DNA of 64,000 bases from Pseudomonas sp. PSB18 (GTDB taxonomy: Bacteria; Pseudomonadota; Gammaproteobacteria; Pseudomonadales; Pseudomonadaceae): assembly GCF_014596565.1 (NCBI RefSeq), contig NZ_NOIN01000001.1, positions 496,001 to 560,000 on the forward strand. The letters are read 5' to 3'. Under the pieces are notes generated by a model. It made no database searches and was not told the DNA's origin. It saw only the letters and a list, made by a program, of their open reading frames with translations. The translations under genes were made by a program, and so were the position numbers. Below are positions 45,083 through 55,601 of the stretch, one piece after another. Numbering within the stretch: position 1 is the first letter of the stretch; every line of letters starts with the position of its first letter.

Positions 45083-45109
45083 CAAACACTTGTTTGAAAC
45101 ATACGTTTC
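45083..45109. promoter_or_regulatory. Two tandem PsrA operator boxes
   Basis: CAAAC-ACTT-GTTTG (45083-45096) and GAAAC-ATAC-GTTTC (45096-45109) both match the published PsrA consensus G/C-AAAC-N2-4-GTTT-G/C and share one base. Their place 16-42 bases before the psrA start fits autorepression. Confidence 0.88.
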
Positions 45110-45261
45110 GACCTTGGGGTTGTCAAGCCTGGCGGGACGTTTTGCGAACGCCCGGTCAGCTATTTAACCACACCTTTGCGGGCTGTTGCCCAAGTGGCTG
45201 CAACCGCCCGACCGACCGTCCAGCGGCCCGCGAAAAAAGGAGGATTGCCAAGCGCCGCTCA

Positions 45262-45296
45262 CTGTATATAATCCCAGTCACTGTATAAAAAGACAG
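45262..45296 (+). promoter_or_regulatory. Two LexA (SOS) boxes upstream of lexA
   Basis: CTGTATATAATCCCAG (45262-45277) and CTGTATAAAAAGACAG (45281-45296) both fit CTG-N10-CAG; the second ends 10 bases before the lexA ATG. TATAAT-like bases within the first box serve as the promoter -10. Confidence 0.92.
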
Positions 45297-45306
45297 AGCG
45301 ATCAAT

Positions 45307-45915
45307 ATGCTAAAGCTGACGCCACGCCAAGCAGAGATTCTGGCCTTCATCAAGCGCTGCCTCGAGGACAACGGCTATCCGCCGACCCGCGCGGAAATCG
45401 CTCAGGAACTGGGTTTCAAGTCGCCAAACGCGGCTGAAGAACACCTCAAGGCACTGGCCCGCAAGGGCGCGATTGAAATGACCCCGGGCGCATCCCGCGG
45501 CATTCGCATTCCCGGCTTCGAAGCCAAGGCCGACGAATCCACCCTGCCGATCATTGGTCGTGTGGCGGCGGGTGCTCCGATCCTCGCCCAGCAGCATGTC
45601 GAGGAGTCCTGCAACATCAACCCTGCCTTCTTTCATCCGCGGGCCGATTATCTCCTTCGGGTACACGGCATGAGCATGAAGGACATCGGCATCTTCGACG
45701 GCGACCTGCTGGCGGTACACACCACTCGCGAAGCCCGCAACGGCCAGATCGTGGTGGCGCGCATCGGCGACGAAGTCACCGTCAAGCGCTTCAAGCGCGA
45801 TGGCAGCAAGGTCTGGCTGATTGCCGAGAACCCTGAGTTCGCACCCATCGAGGTGGATCTGCAAGAACAGGATCTGGTCATCGAAGGCTTGAGTGTCGGC
45901 GTCATTCGCCGCTAA
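45307..45915 (+). CDS. lexA: LexA repressor
   Basis: 202 residues. Winged-helix N-domain ([40 protein letters not shown]), cleavage site VAAGAPI, catalytic Ser in HGMSMKDIG and Lys in [16 protein letters not shown]. It represses SOS genes until RecA triggers self-cleavage. It is autoregulated through the two boxes ahead and forms an operon with sulA 10 bases downstream. Confidence 0.98.
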   Translation: MLKLTPRQAEILAFIKRCLEDNGYPPTRAEIAQELGFKSPNAAEEHLKALARKGAIEMTPGASRGIRIPGFEAKADESTLPIIGRVAAGAPILAQQHVEESCNINPAFFHPRADYLLRVHGMSMKDIGIFDGDLLAVHTTREARNGQIVVARIGDEVTVKRFKRDGSKVWLIAENPEFAPIEVDLQEQDLVIEGLSVGVIRR

Positions 45916-45925
45916 AGGAGGCTTT

Positions 45926-46399
45926 ATGCAGTTCCCTCACACACCACAGCACACGCAACTCCCGTTGTTCGAGGCCTTCATGGCCCAGCCGCTGGCTCCA
46001 GTTCTGAAAGATGTGATCGAGGCGCCTTGGGGCGTCGAGCCCGAGGCCTTCAGTGAACTGTCACTGCGTGGTGCAGCCGGGAACTGCCTGAATCTGCTGG
46101 CACCGATCCTGCGGGAACTGAGCCAGGACCAGGAAGCCCGCTGGTTGACGCTGATCGCACCTCCGGCCAGTGTCACACAGGCCTGGTTGCGGGACGCAGG
46201 TCTTAATCGCGAACGAATCCTGCTGCTGCAACCACGGGGCACCCAAAGCGCTCAACAGTTGACTTGCGAAGCCTTGCGCCTGGGTCGCAGCCATACGGTG
46301 GTCAGCTGGCTCAACCCGTTGAGTTCAACGGCTCGACAACAGTTGATCAGCGCCGCTCGCACCGGGGACGCACAGAGTCTGAACATTCGACTGGGCTAA
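45926..46399 (+). CDS. sulA: SOS cell division inhibitor SulA
   Basis: 157 residues starting MQFPHTPQHTQLPLFEAFM behind a strong AAAGGAGG. RecA-like fold segments LIAPPASVTQAWLRDAGLN and LLLQPRGTQSAQQLTCEALRLGRSHTVVSWL (in two stretches) are SulA features. It blocks FtsZ polymerisation during SOS. Transcribed with lexA, as in other pseudomonads. Confidence 0.92.
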   Translation: MQFPHTPQHTQLPLFEAFMAQPLAPVLKDVIEAPWGVEPEAFSELSLRGAAGNCLNLLAPILRELSQDQEARWLTLIAPPASVTQAWLRDAGLNRERILLLQPRGTQSAQQLTCEALRLGRSHTVVSWLNPLSSTARQQLISAARTGDAQSLNIRLG

Positions 46400-46411
46400 G
46401 ACAAACACAGG

Positions 46412-46434
46412 GGCTTCTCCAGGACAGAGAAGCC
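46412..46434. other. Hairpin between convergent sulA and the small-protein gene
   Basis: GGCTTCTC-N7-GAGAAGCC; without a T-run on the plus strand. It may help end the lexA-sulA transcript. Confidence 0.45.
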
Positions 46435-46472
46435 GGGCGGCAACACTACTTCCAAGAAACCGACAGACGGGA

Positions 46473-46712
46473 TCAGTGTAGAACCCGCGGCCCCTCGTCT
46501 TCCTTGTTGTTGAATTCGCCTTCAACCAGGCGCCCTGCCATCTGGACACCCACGCTCAGCATCGCCTTAGCGACTTCGACGTGTTGGCCTTGCAGGAATG
46601 CCTTGGCATCTTCGGAGAAGCTCAGAGTCACCAGGGAACCCTCGTCCTCAGCCCTGCGCAGCTCGATACGGCCATCAGGAAGTTCGACAATTTCTAGAAA
46701 GGACGTTGGCAT
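46473..46712 (-). CDS. Conserved small protein (PA3009-like)
   Basis: 79 residues, MPTSFLEIVELPDGRIELRR onward, two strands then a helix and an acidic tail (EGEFNNKEDEGP). Present after sulA in pseudomonads generally; function unknown. Start at 46712 has GGAG upstream; the longer form to 46793 is not like the family. Confidence 0.7.
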   Translation of the reverse strand: MPTSFLEIVELPDGRIELRRAEDEGSLVTLSFSEDAKAFLQGQHVEVAKAMLSVGVQMAGRLVEGEFNNKEDEGPRVLH

Positions 46713-46818
46713 AAAAGTCTGTTCTCCACGAAAGGCGAGGATTATATAGTCATCGGCCAGGCTTCGCTCGGGATCTTGACCAAGCGTTATCAATGAGGGT
46801 CTTAGGCTGAAAGAAAAC

Positions 46819-47343
46819 TCAGCACTCGTTCAACCCTTCACGGAAACGCAACGCCAGGCTCTTGAGGTTCTGCCGCCAGCTCTCCAGCTCTTCCCGGCTG
46901 AGTTCTTGCTCCGGCTCTTCTTCATCCAGATTGACCGCTACGATCAGCGGCTGGGTCACGTCGCCCTTGGGCTTGCGAGGAGCCCGTGGCGGCTGGAACA
47001 GCGCCGCATGAGCTGCCAGCAGCTTGGCCAGCCAGGTTTCCGGGTTTTGAGCCAGCTCGATCATTTCGGCCAATTCCGGAATGGCAATGTCCTGCAACAC
47101 CTCCCAGGTCAACAACATCTCGGCCCGTGGGGCGTTCGCCAGGGGCAGTCGATAGAACCCGGCAATCTCATGGCACAAGCCCAGTAACGCCCCGTACAGG
47201 TGAAACAGAGCCGACTCGCGTCCGGCCTGGAGCAGCGCCGGGGAGTTCATCGCGCGTCCATCCTCGGTCCTGGCGAGCGCTTCGAGCGACAGGCCGGCGA
47301 AGTAGATTTTCTGGTTGGTGCGGGTATAGAGCTCGTGGGCCAT
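46819..47343 (-). CDS. DUF6586 family protein (PA3010-like)
   Basis: 174 residues, helical, MAHELYTRTNQKIYFAGLSL onward; an acidic stretch (LDEEEPEQELSREELESW) near the C-terminus follows a proline/basic linker. Conserved in pseudomonads between sulA and topA; function unknown. ATG at 47343 is chosen because the upstream extension has no ribosome site and unlikely composition. Confidence 0.72.
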   Translation of the reverse strand: MAHELYTRTNQKIYFAGLSLEALARTEDGRAMNSPALLQAGRESALFHLYGALLGLCHEIAGFYRLPLANAPRAEMLLTWEVLQDIAIPELAEMIELAQNPETWLAKLLAAHAALFQPPRAPRKPKGDVTQPLIVAVNLDEEEPEQELSREELESWRQNLKSLALRFREGLNEC

Positions 47344-47448
47344 AACGGCATTCTCCCAACGACATGAAAGCTTCACGCAAGGGCGACAGTGTCGTGGATC
47401 AACCAAGACCACTGCAAGCCAAATACAGTCAAAGGATCAAGCGATACC

Positions 47449-47540
47449 CTGTGGGAGCGAGCCTGCTCGCGATAGCGGTGCAACAATCAGCATCAATGTT
47501 GCCTGATTCACCGCTATCGCGAGCAGGCTCGCTCCCACAG
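47449..47540. repeat. REP dyad pair (inverted)
   Basis: GTGGGAGCGAGCCTGCTCGC and ATCGCGAGCAGGCTCGCTCC separated by about 45 bases, downstream of topA and upstream of the DUF6586 gene. Confidence 0.9.
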
Positions 47541-47587
47541 TTATTTGCTTGACTGATCGGCACCGGGAAAGCCCCTGCCTCCACCAA

Positions 47588-50200
47588 TCAGCGCTTGTCT
47601 TCCACCGTCCATTTACCGCCGTCGTAGTACGCCTTCCAACCCGTAGGCTTACCGTCGACTTCGGTCTGCACGTACTGCTCCTTGGTCTTGCGGCTGTAGC
47701 GAATCACCGCCGGGCGTCCGTCCGGATCCTTCTGCGGTGCTTCGCAGAGGAAATGGTACTTCGGATCGATCTCGTCCTTGTGCGGCAAGAGCTCCATCAC
47801 CAAGGGTGCGCGGGTCTCGCGGTTTTTCGGGAACTGGCTGGCCGCCAGGAACAGGCCGGACGCACCATCGCGCAGGATGTAGGTGTCGTTGACCTTCTCG
47901 CACTTGAGCTCAGGCATCTTCACCGGGTCCATCTTCGGCGGCGCGGCGTCACCGCTCCTGAGCAGCTTGCGAGTGTTCTTGCAGGTCGGGTTGGTGCAGC
48001 CGAAGAACTTGCCGAAGCGGCCGGTCTTGAGCTGCATTTCGCTACCACACTTGTCGCATTCCAGGCTTGGTCCTTCGTAGCCCTTGATGCGATAGGTGCC
48101 CTCTTCGATCTCGTAGCCCGCGCAATCCGGGTTGTTACCGCAGATGTGCAGCTTGCGCTTTTCGTCCAGCAGATAGGCATCCATCGCCGTGCTACAGATC
48201 GGGCAGCGATGCTTGCCACGCAGCACAAGGGATTCGGACTCACCCTCGTCGTCCGCAGCGATTTCATCGCCCGGCACCAGGTTGACCGTCGCCTTGCAGC
48301 GCTCCTTGGGCGGCAGGCTGTAGCCCGAGCAACCCAGGAAGACGCCGGTGGACGCCGTGCGGATCTGCATCGGCCGACCGCAAGTCAGGCACGGAATGTC
48401 GGTCATCACCGGCTGGTTGGCCCGCATACCGCTGTCGGGGCTTTCAGCCACTTCGAGTTTCTTCTTGAAGTCGCCGTAGAACTCGTCGAGGACGTTCTTC
48501 CAGTCCCGCTCACCTTGGGCTACATCGTCGAGATGCTCTTCCATGCCCGCGGTGAAGCCGTAGTCCATCAGGTTCGAGAAGCTTTCAGACAACCGCTCGG
48601 TAACGATGTCGCCCATCTTTTCCGAATAGAAGCGACGGTTGTGCAGCGCCACGTAGCCGCGGTCCTGGATGGTCGAAATGATCGCTGCGTAGGTCGAAGG
48701 ACGACCGATACCGCGTTTTTCCATTTCCTTGACCAGGCTGGCTTCCGAGTAACGGGCCGGCGGCTTGGTGAAATGCTGGGTCGGATCTAGCTTGATCAGC
48801 TTCATCACGTCGCCCTGGGCCATGTCCGGCAAGACGTCGTCGTCCCCAGGCTTGGTAATCTGCGGCATGACGCGGGTATAACCGTCGAACTTCAGGATGC
48901 GGCCCTTGGCGCGCAGCTCGAAGTCTCCGGCACCGACGCTGACGGTGGTGGACAGGTACTGTGCCGGCAGCATCTGGCAAGCCAGGAACTGGCGCCAGAT
49001 CAGCTCGTAGAGACGCTCGGCATCGCGCTCCATGCCCGACAGCTTGCTTGGCTCGGTGTTGGCATCAGACGGACGAATCGCTTCGTGAGCCTCTTGTGCG
49101 CCTTCCTTGCTGCTGTAGACGTTCGGCGTGTCCGGCAGGTACTTCTTGCCGAACTCGCTTTCTATATAAGTACGCGCCATCGCCACGGCATCGGCCGAAA
49201 GGTTGGTCGAGTCGGTACGCATATAGGTGATGTAGCCGGCTTCATACAGACGCTGGGCCATCATCATGGTTTTCTTCACACCGAAGCCCAGGCGGTTGCT
49301 CGCGGCCTGCTGCAGTGTGGACGTGATGAACGGTGCCGATGGCTTGCTGCTGGTCGGCTTGTCTTCACGCTTGACGATGCTGTAGGTGGAAGCCTTGAGC
49401 TTCTCCAGGGCGGCCATGGCCTGGGCTTCGTTCAGCGGCTTGAAGGCTTCGCCTTTTTCCCGGGCCACTTCGAAGCGCACGTTGGCGCCTTTGGCCGTGC
49501 CCAGGTCCGCGTGGACTTCCCAGTACTCTTCAGGGATGAACGCACGGATCTCCCGCTCGCGCTCCACCACCAGCTTCACCGCCACCGACTGCACCCGTCC
49601 CGCGGACAAGCCACGGGCGATCTTGGCCCACAGCAAGGGCGAGACCATGTAGCCCACCACGCGGTCGAGGAAGCGACGCGCCTGTTGGGCATTGACCCGA
49701 TCGATGTCCAGCTCACCCGGTTCGGAGAACGCTTCCTGGATGGCCTTCTTGGTGATTTCGTTGAACACCACACGCTTGTAGCGGCTGTCATCGCCACCGA
49801 TGGCTTCGCGCAGGTGCCAGGCAATGGCTTCCCCTTCGCGGTCCAAGTCCGTCGCGAGATAGATGGTGTCGGCATCCTTGGCGAGCCGACGCAGCTCCTC
49901 GATGACCTTTTCCTTGCCCGGGAGGATCTCGTACTTGGCTTTCCAGCCGTGTTCCGGATCGACCCCCATGCGCGAGACCAGCTGCTTGCGCGCCTTTTCC
50001 TTTGGCGACAGCGCCGGCGCTTCACCAGCAGCCGCCTTGCCGCGCTTGGCGGCTGGCTCCTTGCTGGCGCTAGCCGAACCGCTGGTGGGCAGGTCTCGGA
50101 TATGGCCGATACTCGACTTCACCACGTATTGGTTGCCCAGATACTTGTTGATGGTCTTGGCCTTAGCCGGGGATTCCACAATGACCAGCGATTTGCCCAT
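47588..50200 (-). CDS. topA: DNA topoisomerase I
   Basis: 870 residues. TOPRIM domain with [17 protein letters not shown] and [17 protein letters not shown]; active-site tyrosine in [18 protein letters not shown]; three C-terminal zinc ribbons ([31 protein letters not shown]...C) and a basic tail. It relaxes negative supercoils. A lysine/alanine-rich insert (residues 45-70) near the TOPRIM start is usual in Pseudomonas. Single gene; a 115-base spacer separates it from the DUF1653 gene. Confidence 0.97.
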   Translation of the reverse strand: MGKSLVIVESPAKAKTINKYLGNQYVVKSSIGHIRDLPTSGSASASKEPAAKRGKAAAGEAPALSPKEKARKQLVSRMGVDPEHGWKAKYEILPGKEKVIEELRRLAKDADTIYLATDLDREGEAIAWHLREAIGGDDSRYKRVVFNEITKKAIQEAFSEPGELDIDRVNAQQARRFLDRVVGYMVSPLLWAKIARGLSAGRVQSVAVKLVVEREREIRAFIPEEYWEVHADLGTAKGANVRFEVAREKGEAFKPLNEAQAMAALEKLKASTYSIVKREDKPTSSKPSAPFITSTLQQAASNRLGFGVKKTMMMAQRLYEAGYITYMRTDSTNLSADAVAMARTYIESEFGKKYLPDTPNVYSSKEGAQEAHEAIRPSDANTEPSKLSGMERDAERLYELIWRQFLACQMLPAQYLSTTVSVGAGDFELRAKGRILKFDGYTRVMPQITKPGDDDVLPDMAQGDVMKLIKLDPTQHFTKPPARYSEASLVKEMEKRGIGRPSTYAAIISTIQDRGYVALHNRRFYSEKMGDIVTERLSESFSNLMDYGFTAGMEEHLDDVAQGERDWKNVLDEFYGDFKKKLEVAESPDSGMRANQPVMTDIPCLTCGRPMQIRTASTGVFLGCSGYSLPPKERCKATVNLVPGDEIAADDEGESESLVLRGKHRCPICSTAMDAYLLDEKRKLHICGNNPDCAGYEIEEGTYRIKGYEGPSLECDKCGSEMQLKTGRFGKFFGCTNPTCKNTRKLLRSGDAAPPKMDPVKMPELKCEKVNDTYILRDGASGLFLAASQFPKNRETRAPLVMELLPHKDEIDPKYHFLCEAPQKDPDGRPAVIRYSRKTKEQYVQTEVDGKPTGWKAYYDGGKWTVEDKR

Positions 50201-50315
50201 GGATCGGAAAATTCCTGAATTCTAAAAAGTGAAAGGCGGTTGGCGCCTGACGCGGCACCGCTATATATAGTGGCTGCAAGGTGAGGTCAAGCGCAGGGTT
50301 GCCCGCAAGTTGGCC

Positions 50316-50552
50316 TCAAGGCTTGGGAAAAATGCTCTCTTCGGCCTGCACCAAAGCAAAGCGCGGCACTTGTTCGCCGTCAACCTCGACGGACTCCTGG
50401 AACATGCTCAAGGGACGCACCCAAAAGCCGTAATCACCATACAGGGCTTGATAGAAGACCACTTCTTCCTCGGTCTCGGAATGCCGCGCAATGCTGAATA
50501 CGCGGTACTGCGGACCTTTGTAATGCTGGTAGAGCCCAGGTTGTATCGGCAT
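50316..50552 (-). CDS. DUF1653 family protein
   Basis: 78 residues. GLYQHYKGPQYRVFSIARHS and VVFYQALYGDYGFWVRPLSM with FQESVEVDGEQVPRF are the DUF1653 pattern, a small all-beta domain of unknown role. Conserved next to topA and fadA in pseudomonads. Confidence 0.88.
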   Translation of the reverse strand: MPIQPGLYQHYKGPQYRVFSIARHSETEEEVVFYQALYGDYGFWVRPLSMFQESVEVDGEQVPRFALVQAEESIFPKP

Positions 50553-50610
50553 GCTTCGGTCCTCGCTGAAATCTTTTCAAAATAAAAACAAATTTTTTTA
50601 CTAAACCCGC

Positions 50611-50641
50611 AAAAACAAAAACCGGGGCACTTGGCCCCGGC
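50611..50641 (-). terminator. Intrinsic terminator of fadBA
   Basis: CCGGGGC-N5-GCCCCGG; on the minus strand TTTTTGTTTTTG follows. Located 18 bases after the fadA stop. Confidence 0.9.
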
Positions 50642-50658
50642 TTCCATCAACGCAACGC

Positions 50659-51849
<1,191 letters not shown>

Positions 51850-51864
51850 CTAGTCGTTGGGCGC

Positions 51865-54012
51865 TTAACCGAAGAAGCTCTGGCCGTTCTTGGCCATCTC
51901 ACGCAGCTTCGCGGTGGGGTGGTACAGCGCGCCCAGATCAGCGTACTGGTCAGCCAGGGCAACGAACTCAGCCACACCGATCGAATCGATGTAGCGCAGC
52001 GCACCGCCACGGAATGGAGGGAAACCGATACCGTAGACCAGACCCATGTCGGCTTCGGCGGCGGTTTCGACAATGCCGTCTTCCAGGCAACGCACGGTTT
52101 CGAGGCACAGCGGGATCATCATCCAGTTGATGATGTCCTCGTCGGTAACTTCGCGCTGCTCGTAGACGATCGGCTTGAGCACTTCCAGTACCGACGGATC
52201 GGCCACTTTCTTCTGCTTGCCGCGCTTGTCGGTCTCGTAGGCGTAGAAGCCCTTGCCGTTCTTCTGGCCCAGGCGCTTGGCTTCGTAGAGCACGTCGACA
52301 GCCGAACGACGGTCGTCCTTCATGCGGTCCGGGAAACCTTCAGCCATGACGTCGCGACCATGGTGGCCGGTGTCGATACCGACCACGTCCATCAGGTACG
52401 CCGGGCCCATCGGCCAGCCGAATTTTTCCATGATCTTGTCGATGCGCACGAAGTCCACACCAGCGCTGACCAGCTTGGCGAAGCCGCCGAAATACGGGAA
52501 CAGCACGCGGTTGACCAGGAAGCCCGGGCAGTCGTTGACGACGATCGGGTTCTTGCCCATCTTCTTCGCATAGGCAACGGTGGTGGCAATGGCCAGCTCG
52601 CTGGACTTCTCGCCACGGATCACTTCCACCAGCGGCATCATGTGCACCGGGTTGAAGAAGTGCATGCCGACGAAGTTTTCCGGACGCTTGAGGGCCTTGG
52701 CCAGCAGCGAAATGGAAATGGTCGAGGTGTTCGACGCGAGGATCGTATCCTCCTTGACCTTGTCTTCGACTTCAGCCAATACCGCTTGCTTGACCTTCGG
52801 GTTTTCGACAACCGCTTCGACCACCAGGTCGACATGGCCGAAATCACCGTAGGACAGGGTCGGGCGAATGCCGTTGAGCACTTCGGCCATCTTCGCCGCG
52901 GTCATGCGACCTTTATCGACGCGACCCACCAGCAGCTTGGCAGCTTCGGCCAGGCCTTGCTCGATCCCGTGTTCATTGATGTCCTTCATCAGGATCGGCG
53001 TGCCTTTGGACGCCGACTGATAGGCGATACCACCGCCCATGATGCCGGCGCCCAACACGGCGGCCTGCTTCACGTCACGGGCGATTTCATCGTAGGCCTT
53101 GGCCTTTTTCTTCAGTTCCTGGTCATTGAGGAACAGACCGATCAGGCTTTGTGCCGCCGAGGTCTTGGCCAGTTTGACGAAACCGGCGGCTTCGGCTTCC
53201 AGGGCCTTGTCGCGACCGAAGTTCGCGGCTTTCTGGATGGTTTTGATCGCCTCGACCGGCGCAGGGTAGTTCGGACCAGCCTGACCGGCCACGAAACCCT
53301 TGGCGGTTTCGAAGGCCATCATCTGTTCGATGGCGTTGAGCTTGAGCTTTTCCAGCTTCGGCTGGCGCTTGGCCTTGTAGTCGAACTCGCCGCTGATGGC
53401 GCGCTTGATCAACTCAAGGGCAGCTTCCTGGAGCTTGCCAGGTTCGACCACGGCATCCACGGCGCCGACTTTCAGCGCGTCTTCGGCACGGTTTTCCTTG
53501 CCGGCGGCAATCCATTCGATGGCGTTGTCGGCACCGATCAGGCGCGGCAGGCGCACGGTACCGCCGAAGCCAGGGTAGATGCCCAGTTTGACTTCCGGCA
53601 GGCCGATCTTGGCGGTGGAAGACATGACGCGATAGTCCGCTGCCAGGCACATTTCCAGGCCGCCACCCAGGGCGATGCCATTGATGGCCGCAACGGTCGG
53701 TACGTTGAGATCTTCGAAGTCGCTGAAAATACGGTTGGCTTCGAGGTTGCCAGCGATCAGTTCGGCATCGGGCAGCTTGAAGTTGTCGACGAATTCGGTG
53801 ATATCGGCACCGACAATGAAGACGTCCTTGCCGCTGCTGACGATCACACCCTTGATCGAAGCGTCTGCCTTGATAGTGTCCACGGCCTGACGCAATTCAT
53901 TCAGGGTTAGACGGTTGAACTTGTTGACGGACTCACCCTTGAGATCGAACTTCAGTTCGACGATGCCACTTTCAAGAGCCTTAACCGTGATGGCTTTACC
54001 TTCGTAAATCAT
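51865..54012 (-). CDS. fadB: Fatty acid oxidation complex alpha subunit
   Basis: 715 residues, exactly the size of the P. aeruginosa protein. N-terminal crotonase (enoyl-CoA hydratase/isomerase: [35 protein letters not shown]) and C-terminal hydroxyacyl-CoA dehydrogenase ([36 protein letters not shown]). ATG at 54012 has GGAG upstream; TTG 54015 is ignored. PsrA control is expected from P. aeruginosa, but no box with correct spacing was found ahead of the gene. Confidence 0.97.
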   Translation of the reverse strand: MIYEGKAITVKALESGIVELKFDLKGESVNKFNRLTLNELRQAVDTIKADASIKGVIVSSGKDVFIVGADITEFVDNFKLPDAELIAGNLEANRIFSDFEDLNVPTVAAINGIALGGGLEMCLAADYRVMSSTAKIGLPEVKLGIYPGFGGTVRLPRLIGADNAIEWIAAGKENRAEDALKVGAVDAVVEPGKLQEAALELIKRAISGEFDYKAKRQPKLEKLKLNAIEQMMAFETAKGFVAGQAGPNYPAPVEAIKTIQKAANFGRDKALEAEAAGFVKLAKTSAAQSLIGLFLNDQELKKKAKAYDEIARDVKQAAVLGAGIMGGGIAYQSASKGTPILMKDINEHGIEQGLAEAAKLLVGRVDKGRMTAAKMAEVLNGIRPTLSYGDFGHVDLVVEAVVENPKVKQAVLAEVEDKVKEDTILASNTSTISISLLAKALKRPENFVGMHFFNPVHMMPLVEVIRGEKSSELAIATTVAYAKKMGKNPIVVNDCPGFLVNRVLFPYFGGFAKLVSAGVDFVRIDKIMEKFGWPMGPAYLMDVVGIDTGHHGRDVMAEGFPDRMKDDRRSAVDVLYEAKRLGQKNGKGFYAYETDKRGKQKKVADPSVLEVLKPIVYEQREVTDEDIINWMMIPLCLETVRCLEDGIVETAAEADMGLVYGIGFPPFRGGALRYIDSIGVAEFVALADQYADLGALYHPTAKLREMAKNGQSFFG

Positions 54013-54015
54013 CAA

Positions 54016-54387
54016 CTGATCTCCACGATATGGAAGCTGAACAGTACACGTTGAACGCTGACCACTGGTTCGGCATTGACGTTACCGTCGATGCTACGCC
54101 AATCCGCCAGGCACACCCGTCAACGCGATAGTCGGGGTTCTGTAGGAACGTTCGGAAAATACAAACGCTCAATTCATACGCCCGTTTGATTTGGGTACGT
54201 CACCTTCACGGAATTTCCGACAATTGTCAATCGCCCTAAACAAGTGCCCGGACGCGACTTGACGGTCATTTCCATGACCCTGCAGATCCGCAACACGACG
54301 CTGCATGTGCGGACATTCATAGGATCAATAATTAGAAAAGTCGCCCTAATTCCAGGCGCAATGACGACAACCGGCTATGCTGGCGGA
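54016..54387. other. Intergenic region upstream of fadB
   Basis: About 370 bases without a convincing gene. It holds the leftward fadBA promoter. CAAAC...GTTTG (54160-54187) is a PsrA-like pair of half sites but with about 17 bases between. The right part leads to a rightward sigma-S-like -10 at 54375. A 65-residue frame at 54244-54441 lacks a ribosome site and is not called. Confidence 0.45.
54375..54381 (+). promoter_or_regulatory. RpoS-type extended -10 element
   Basis: GGCTATGCT has the C at -13 and the CTAYRCT form favoured by sigma-S. No good -35 is needed or seen. It reads toward the hairpins and terminator at 54413-54495. Confidence 0.45.
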
Positions 54388-54495
54388 TACGTTATGGAAG
54401 CGCCTGGCGCTGGGACGTTACGAACGAACGTCCGGATTTGAATAGGTTTACGGCCTGCCTGGCCAACCCGCCCGACGCGACTGTCGGGCTTTTTT
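54388..54495 (+). ncRNA. Candidate small RNA, about 108 nt, with intrinsic terminator
   Basis: Downstream of the sigma-S-like -10 comes a hairpin GGACGTT-N7-AACGTCC (54413-54433), a single-stranded AU-richer segment (54434-54452), a GGCC...GGCC element and then the terminator GCCCGAC-N6-GTCGGGC with T6. The T-run is on the plus strand while the nearest gene on the right is on the minus strand, so the terminator needs a plus-strand transcript, and none of the known genes supplies one. No coding potential with ribosome site. I do not recognise it as a named sRNA. Confidence 0.5.
54470..54495 (+). terminator. Intrinsic terminator, plus strand, of the candidate sRNA
   Basis: GCCCGAC-GCGACT-GTCGGGC followed by TTTTTT. 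It ends next to the stop codon of the convergent minus-strand gene. Confidence 0.85.
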
Positions 54496-54499
54496 ATGC

Positions 54500-54937
54500 T
54501 CAGGCCAGGGCCTTGAGCACCGCGGCAATATCCTGCAAAACAGTGACTTCGCCCTTCTCACCCCAGTACAGGGTGACCATTTGCCGGTCGGCTTCGATCT
54601 TGTAGACGTTGGCCGGCAATTTCCTGAAATGCTCGAGCAACGACTCATCCAGGCAAACCTCCCGCCACTGGTTGACCCAGACGCCCGGTGCGCTTTGCCA
54701 GTAGCTCCAACAGGCTGGTTCCTTACCGCGCCGGGGCCGATGGTACTGCGCGCAGGGGTTCGGAGGCTGGGAATCGAGCCAGTGCGGCCACTCCTGGGGG
54801 GCCAATTGCATGGCCAGGCCGAGGCGACGGGCCTCCATGCGCAGGGCTATGCGACCGCTCTGTACACGGGACGGCCGCAACCATGCCAGGGGGCTCAATA
54901 CCACCAACAGGATTGACACCACTATCCAGACCGTCAT
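54500..54937 (-). CDS. Membrane-anchored hypothetical protein (PA3016-like)
   Basis: 145 residues with one N-terminal membrane helix (VWIVVSILLVVLSPLAWL) and a basic stretch directly after, so the rest should be cytoplasmic. PQEWPHWLDSQPPNPCAQY and KEPACWSYWQSAPGVWVNQW hold many tryptophans. Family known in pseudomonads only; function unknown. ATG at 54937 is chosen since it gives a clean anchor. Confidence 0.72.
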   Translation of the reverse strand: MTVWIVVSILLVVLSPLAWLRPSRVQSGRIALRMEARRLGLAMQLAPQEWPHWLDSQPPNPCAQYHRPRRGKEPACWSYWQSAPGVWVNQWREVCLDESLLEHFRKLPANVYKIEADRQMVTLYWGEKGEVTVLQDIAAVLKALA

Positions 54938-55039
54938 ATCAGTACTCCCGAATTCTGATGAGCCATTGACCCATGTCGCCGTCAATGCGCTTGAAACCAG
55001 CCATACTTAACCGTATCGCCATTCTCTGGAGTGCTTTTC

Positions 55040-55480
55040 ATGTATTACGAACACATCCTGGTCGCCGTCGACCTTACTGAAGAATGCGATCCCGTCATCA
55101 AACGCGCTCGCGCCCTGTGCGATGGCCGAGAGACCAAGCTGTCACTGGTGCATATCGTCGAGCCGATGGCCATGGCCTTTGGCGGCGATGTCCCCATGGA
55201 CCTTTCCCAACTGCAGCAACAGCAGTTCGATCAGGCCAAGGAACGCCTTGACCGCCTGATCGTGAAATATCCGGACCTGAAACGGGAAAACAGCCACCTG
55301 ACCTACGGCCAACCGCGCCAGGAGATCCATCATCTCGCCAGGGAACAGGGTTGCGACCTGATCGTCGTCGGCAGTCATGGTCGCCACGGGCTGGCGCTGC
55401 TGCTGGGCTCCACCGCCAATGACGTGCTGCATGGCGCGCCCTGCGATGTACTGGCGGTGCACCTGGTCAAGCGCGCATAA
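55040..55480 (+). CDS. Universal stress protein A family
   Basis: 146 residues, MYYEHILVAVDLTEECDPV onward; GSHGRHGLALLLGSTANDVL has the G-x2-G-x9-G-S ATP-binding motif. Single-domain UspA type; in P. aeruginosa the gene here is PA3017. TGGAG sits 10 bases before the ATG. Likely induced in stress or low oxygen; no regulatory site is claimed. Confidence 0.9.
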   Translation: MYYEHILVAVDLTEECDPVIKRARALCDGRETKLSLVHIVEPMAMAFGGDVPMDLSQLQQQQFDQAKERLDRLIVKYPDLKRENSHLTYGQPRQEIHHLAREQGCDLIVVGSHGRHGLALLLGSTANDVLHGAPCDVLAVHLVKRA

Positions 55481-55493
55481 CGGCTATGAAGCC

Positions 55494-55586
55494 TTGTGGG
55501 AGCGAGCCTGCTCGCGATGACGTCAGCACAGTCGACATCCCTGTTAGCTGACACACCGCTATCGCGAGCAGGCCCGCTTCTACAAA
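55494..55586. repeat. REP dyad pair, second copy decayed
   Basis: GTGGGAGCGAGCCTGCTCGC, then ATCGCGAGCAGGCCCGCTTC with two changes that break the pairing of the dyad end. Confidence 0.85.
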
Positions 55587-55601
55587 GGGCCGCCTTTCAA
55601 A

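Noticed and set aside
54160..54187. CAAAC and GTTTG half sites upstream of fadB as a PsrA operator
   Set aside because: The half sites are about 17 bases apart; the PsrA consensus allows 2-4. Not called, though fadBA control by PsrA is expected from P. aeruginosa.
54244..54441. 65-residue reading frame upstream of fadB
   Set aside because: No ribosome binding site, unlike codon use, and it overlaps the promoter and hairpin of the candidate sRNA.
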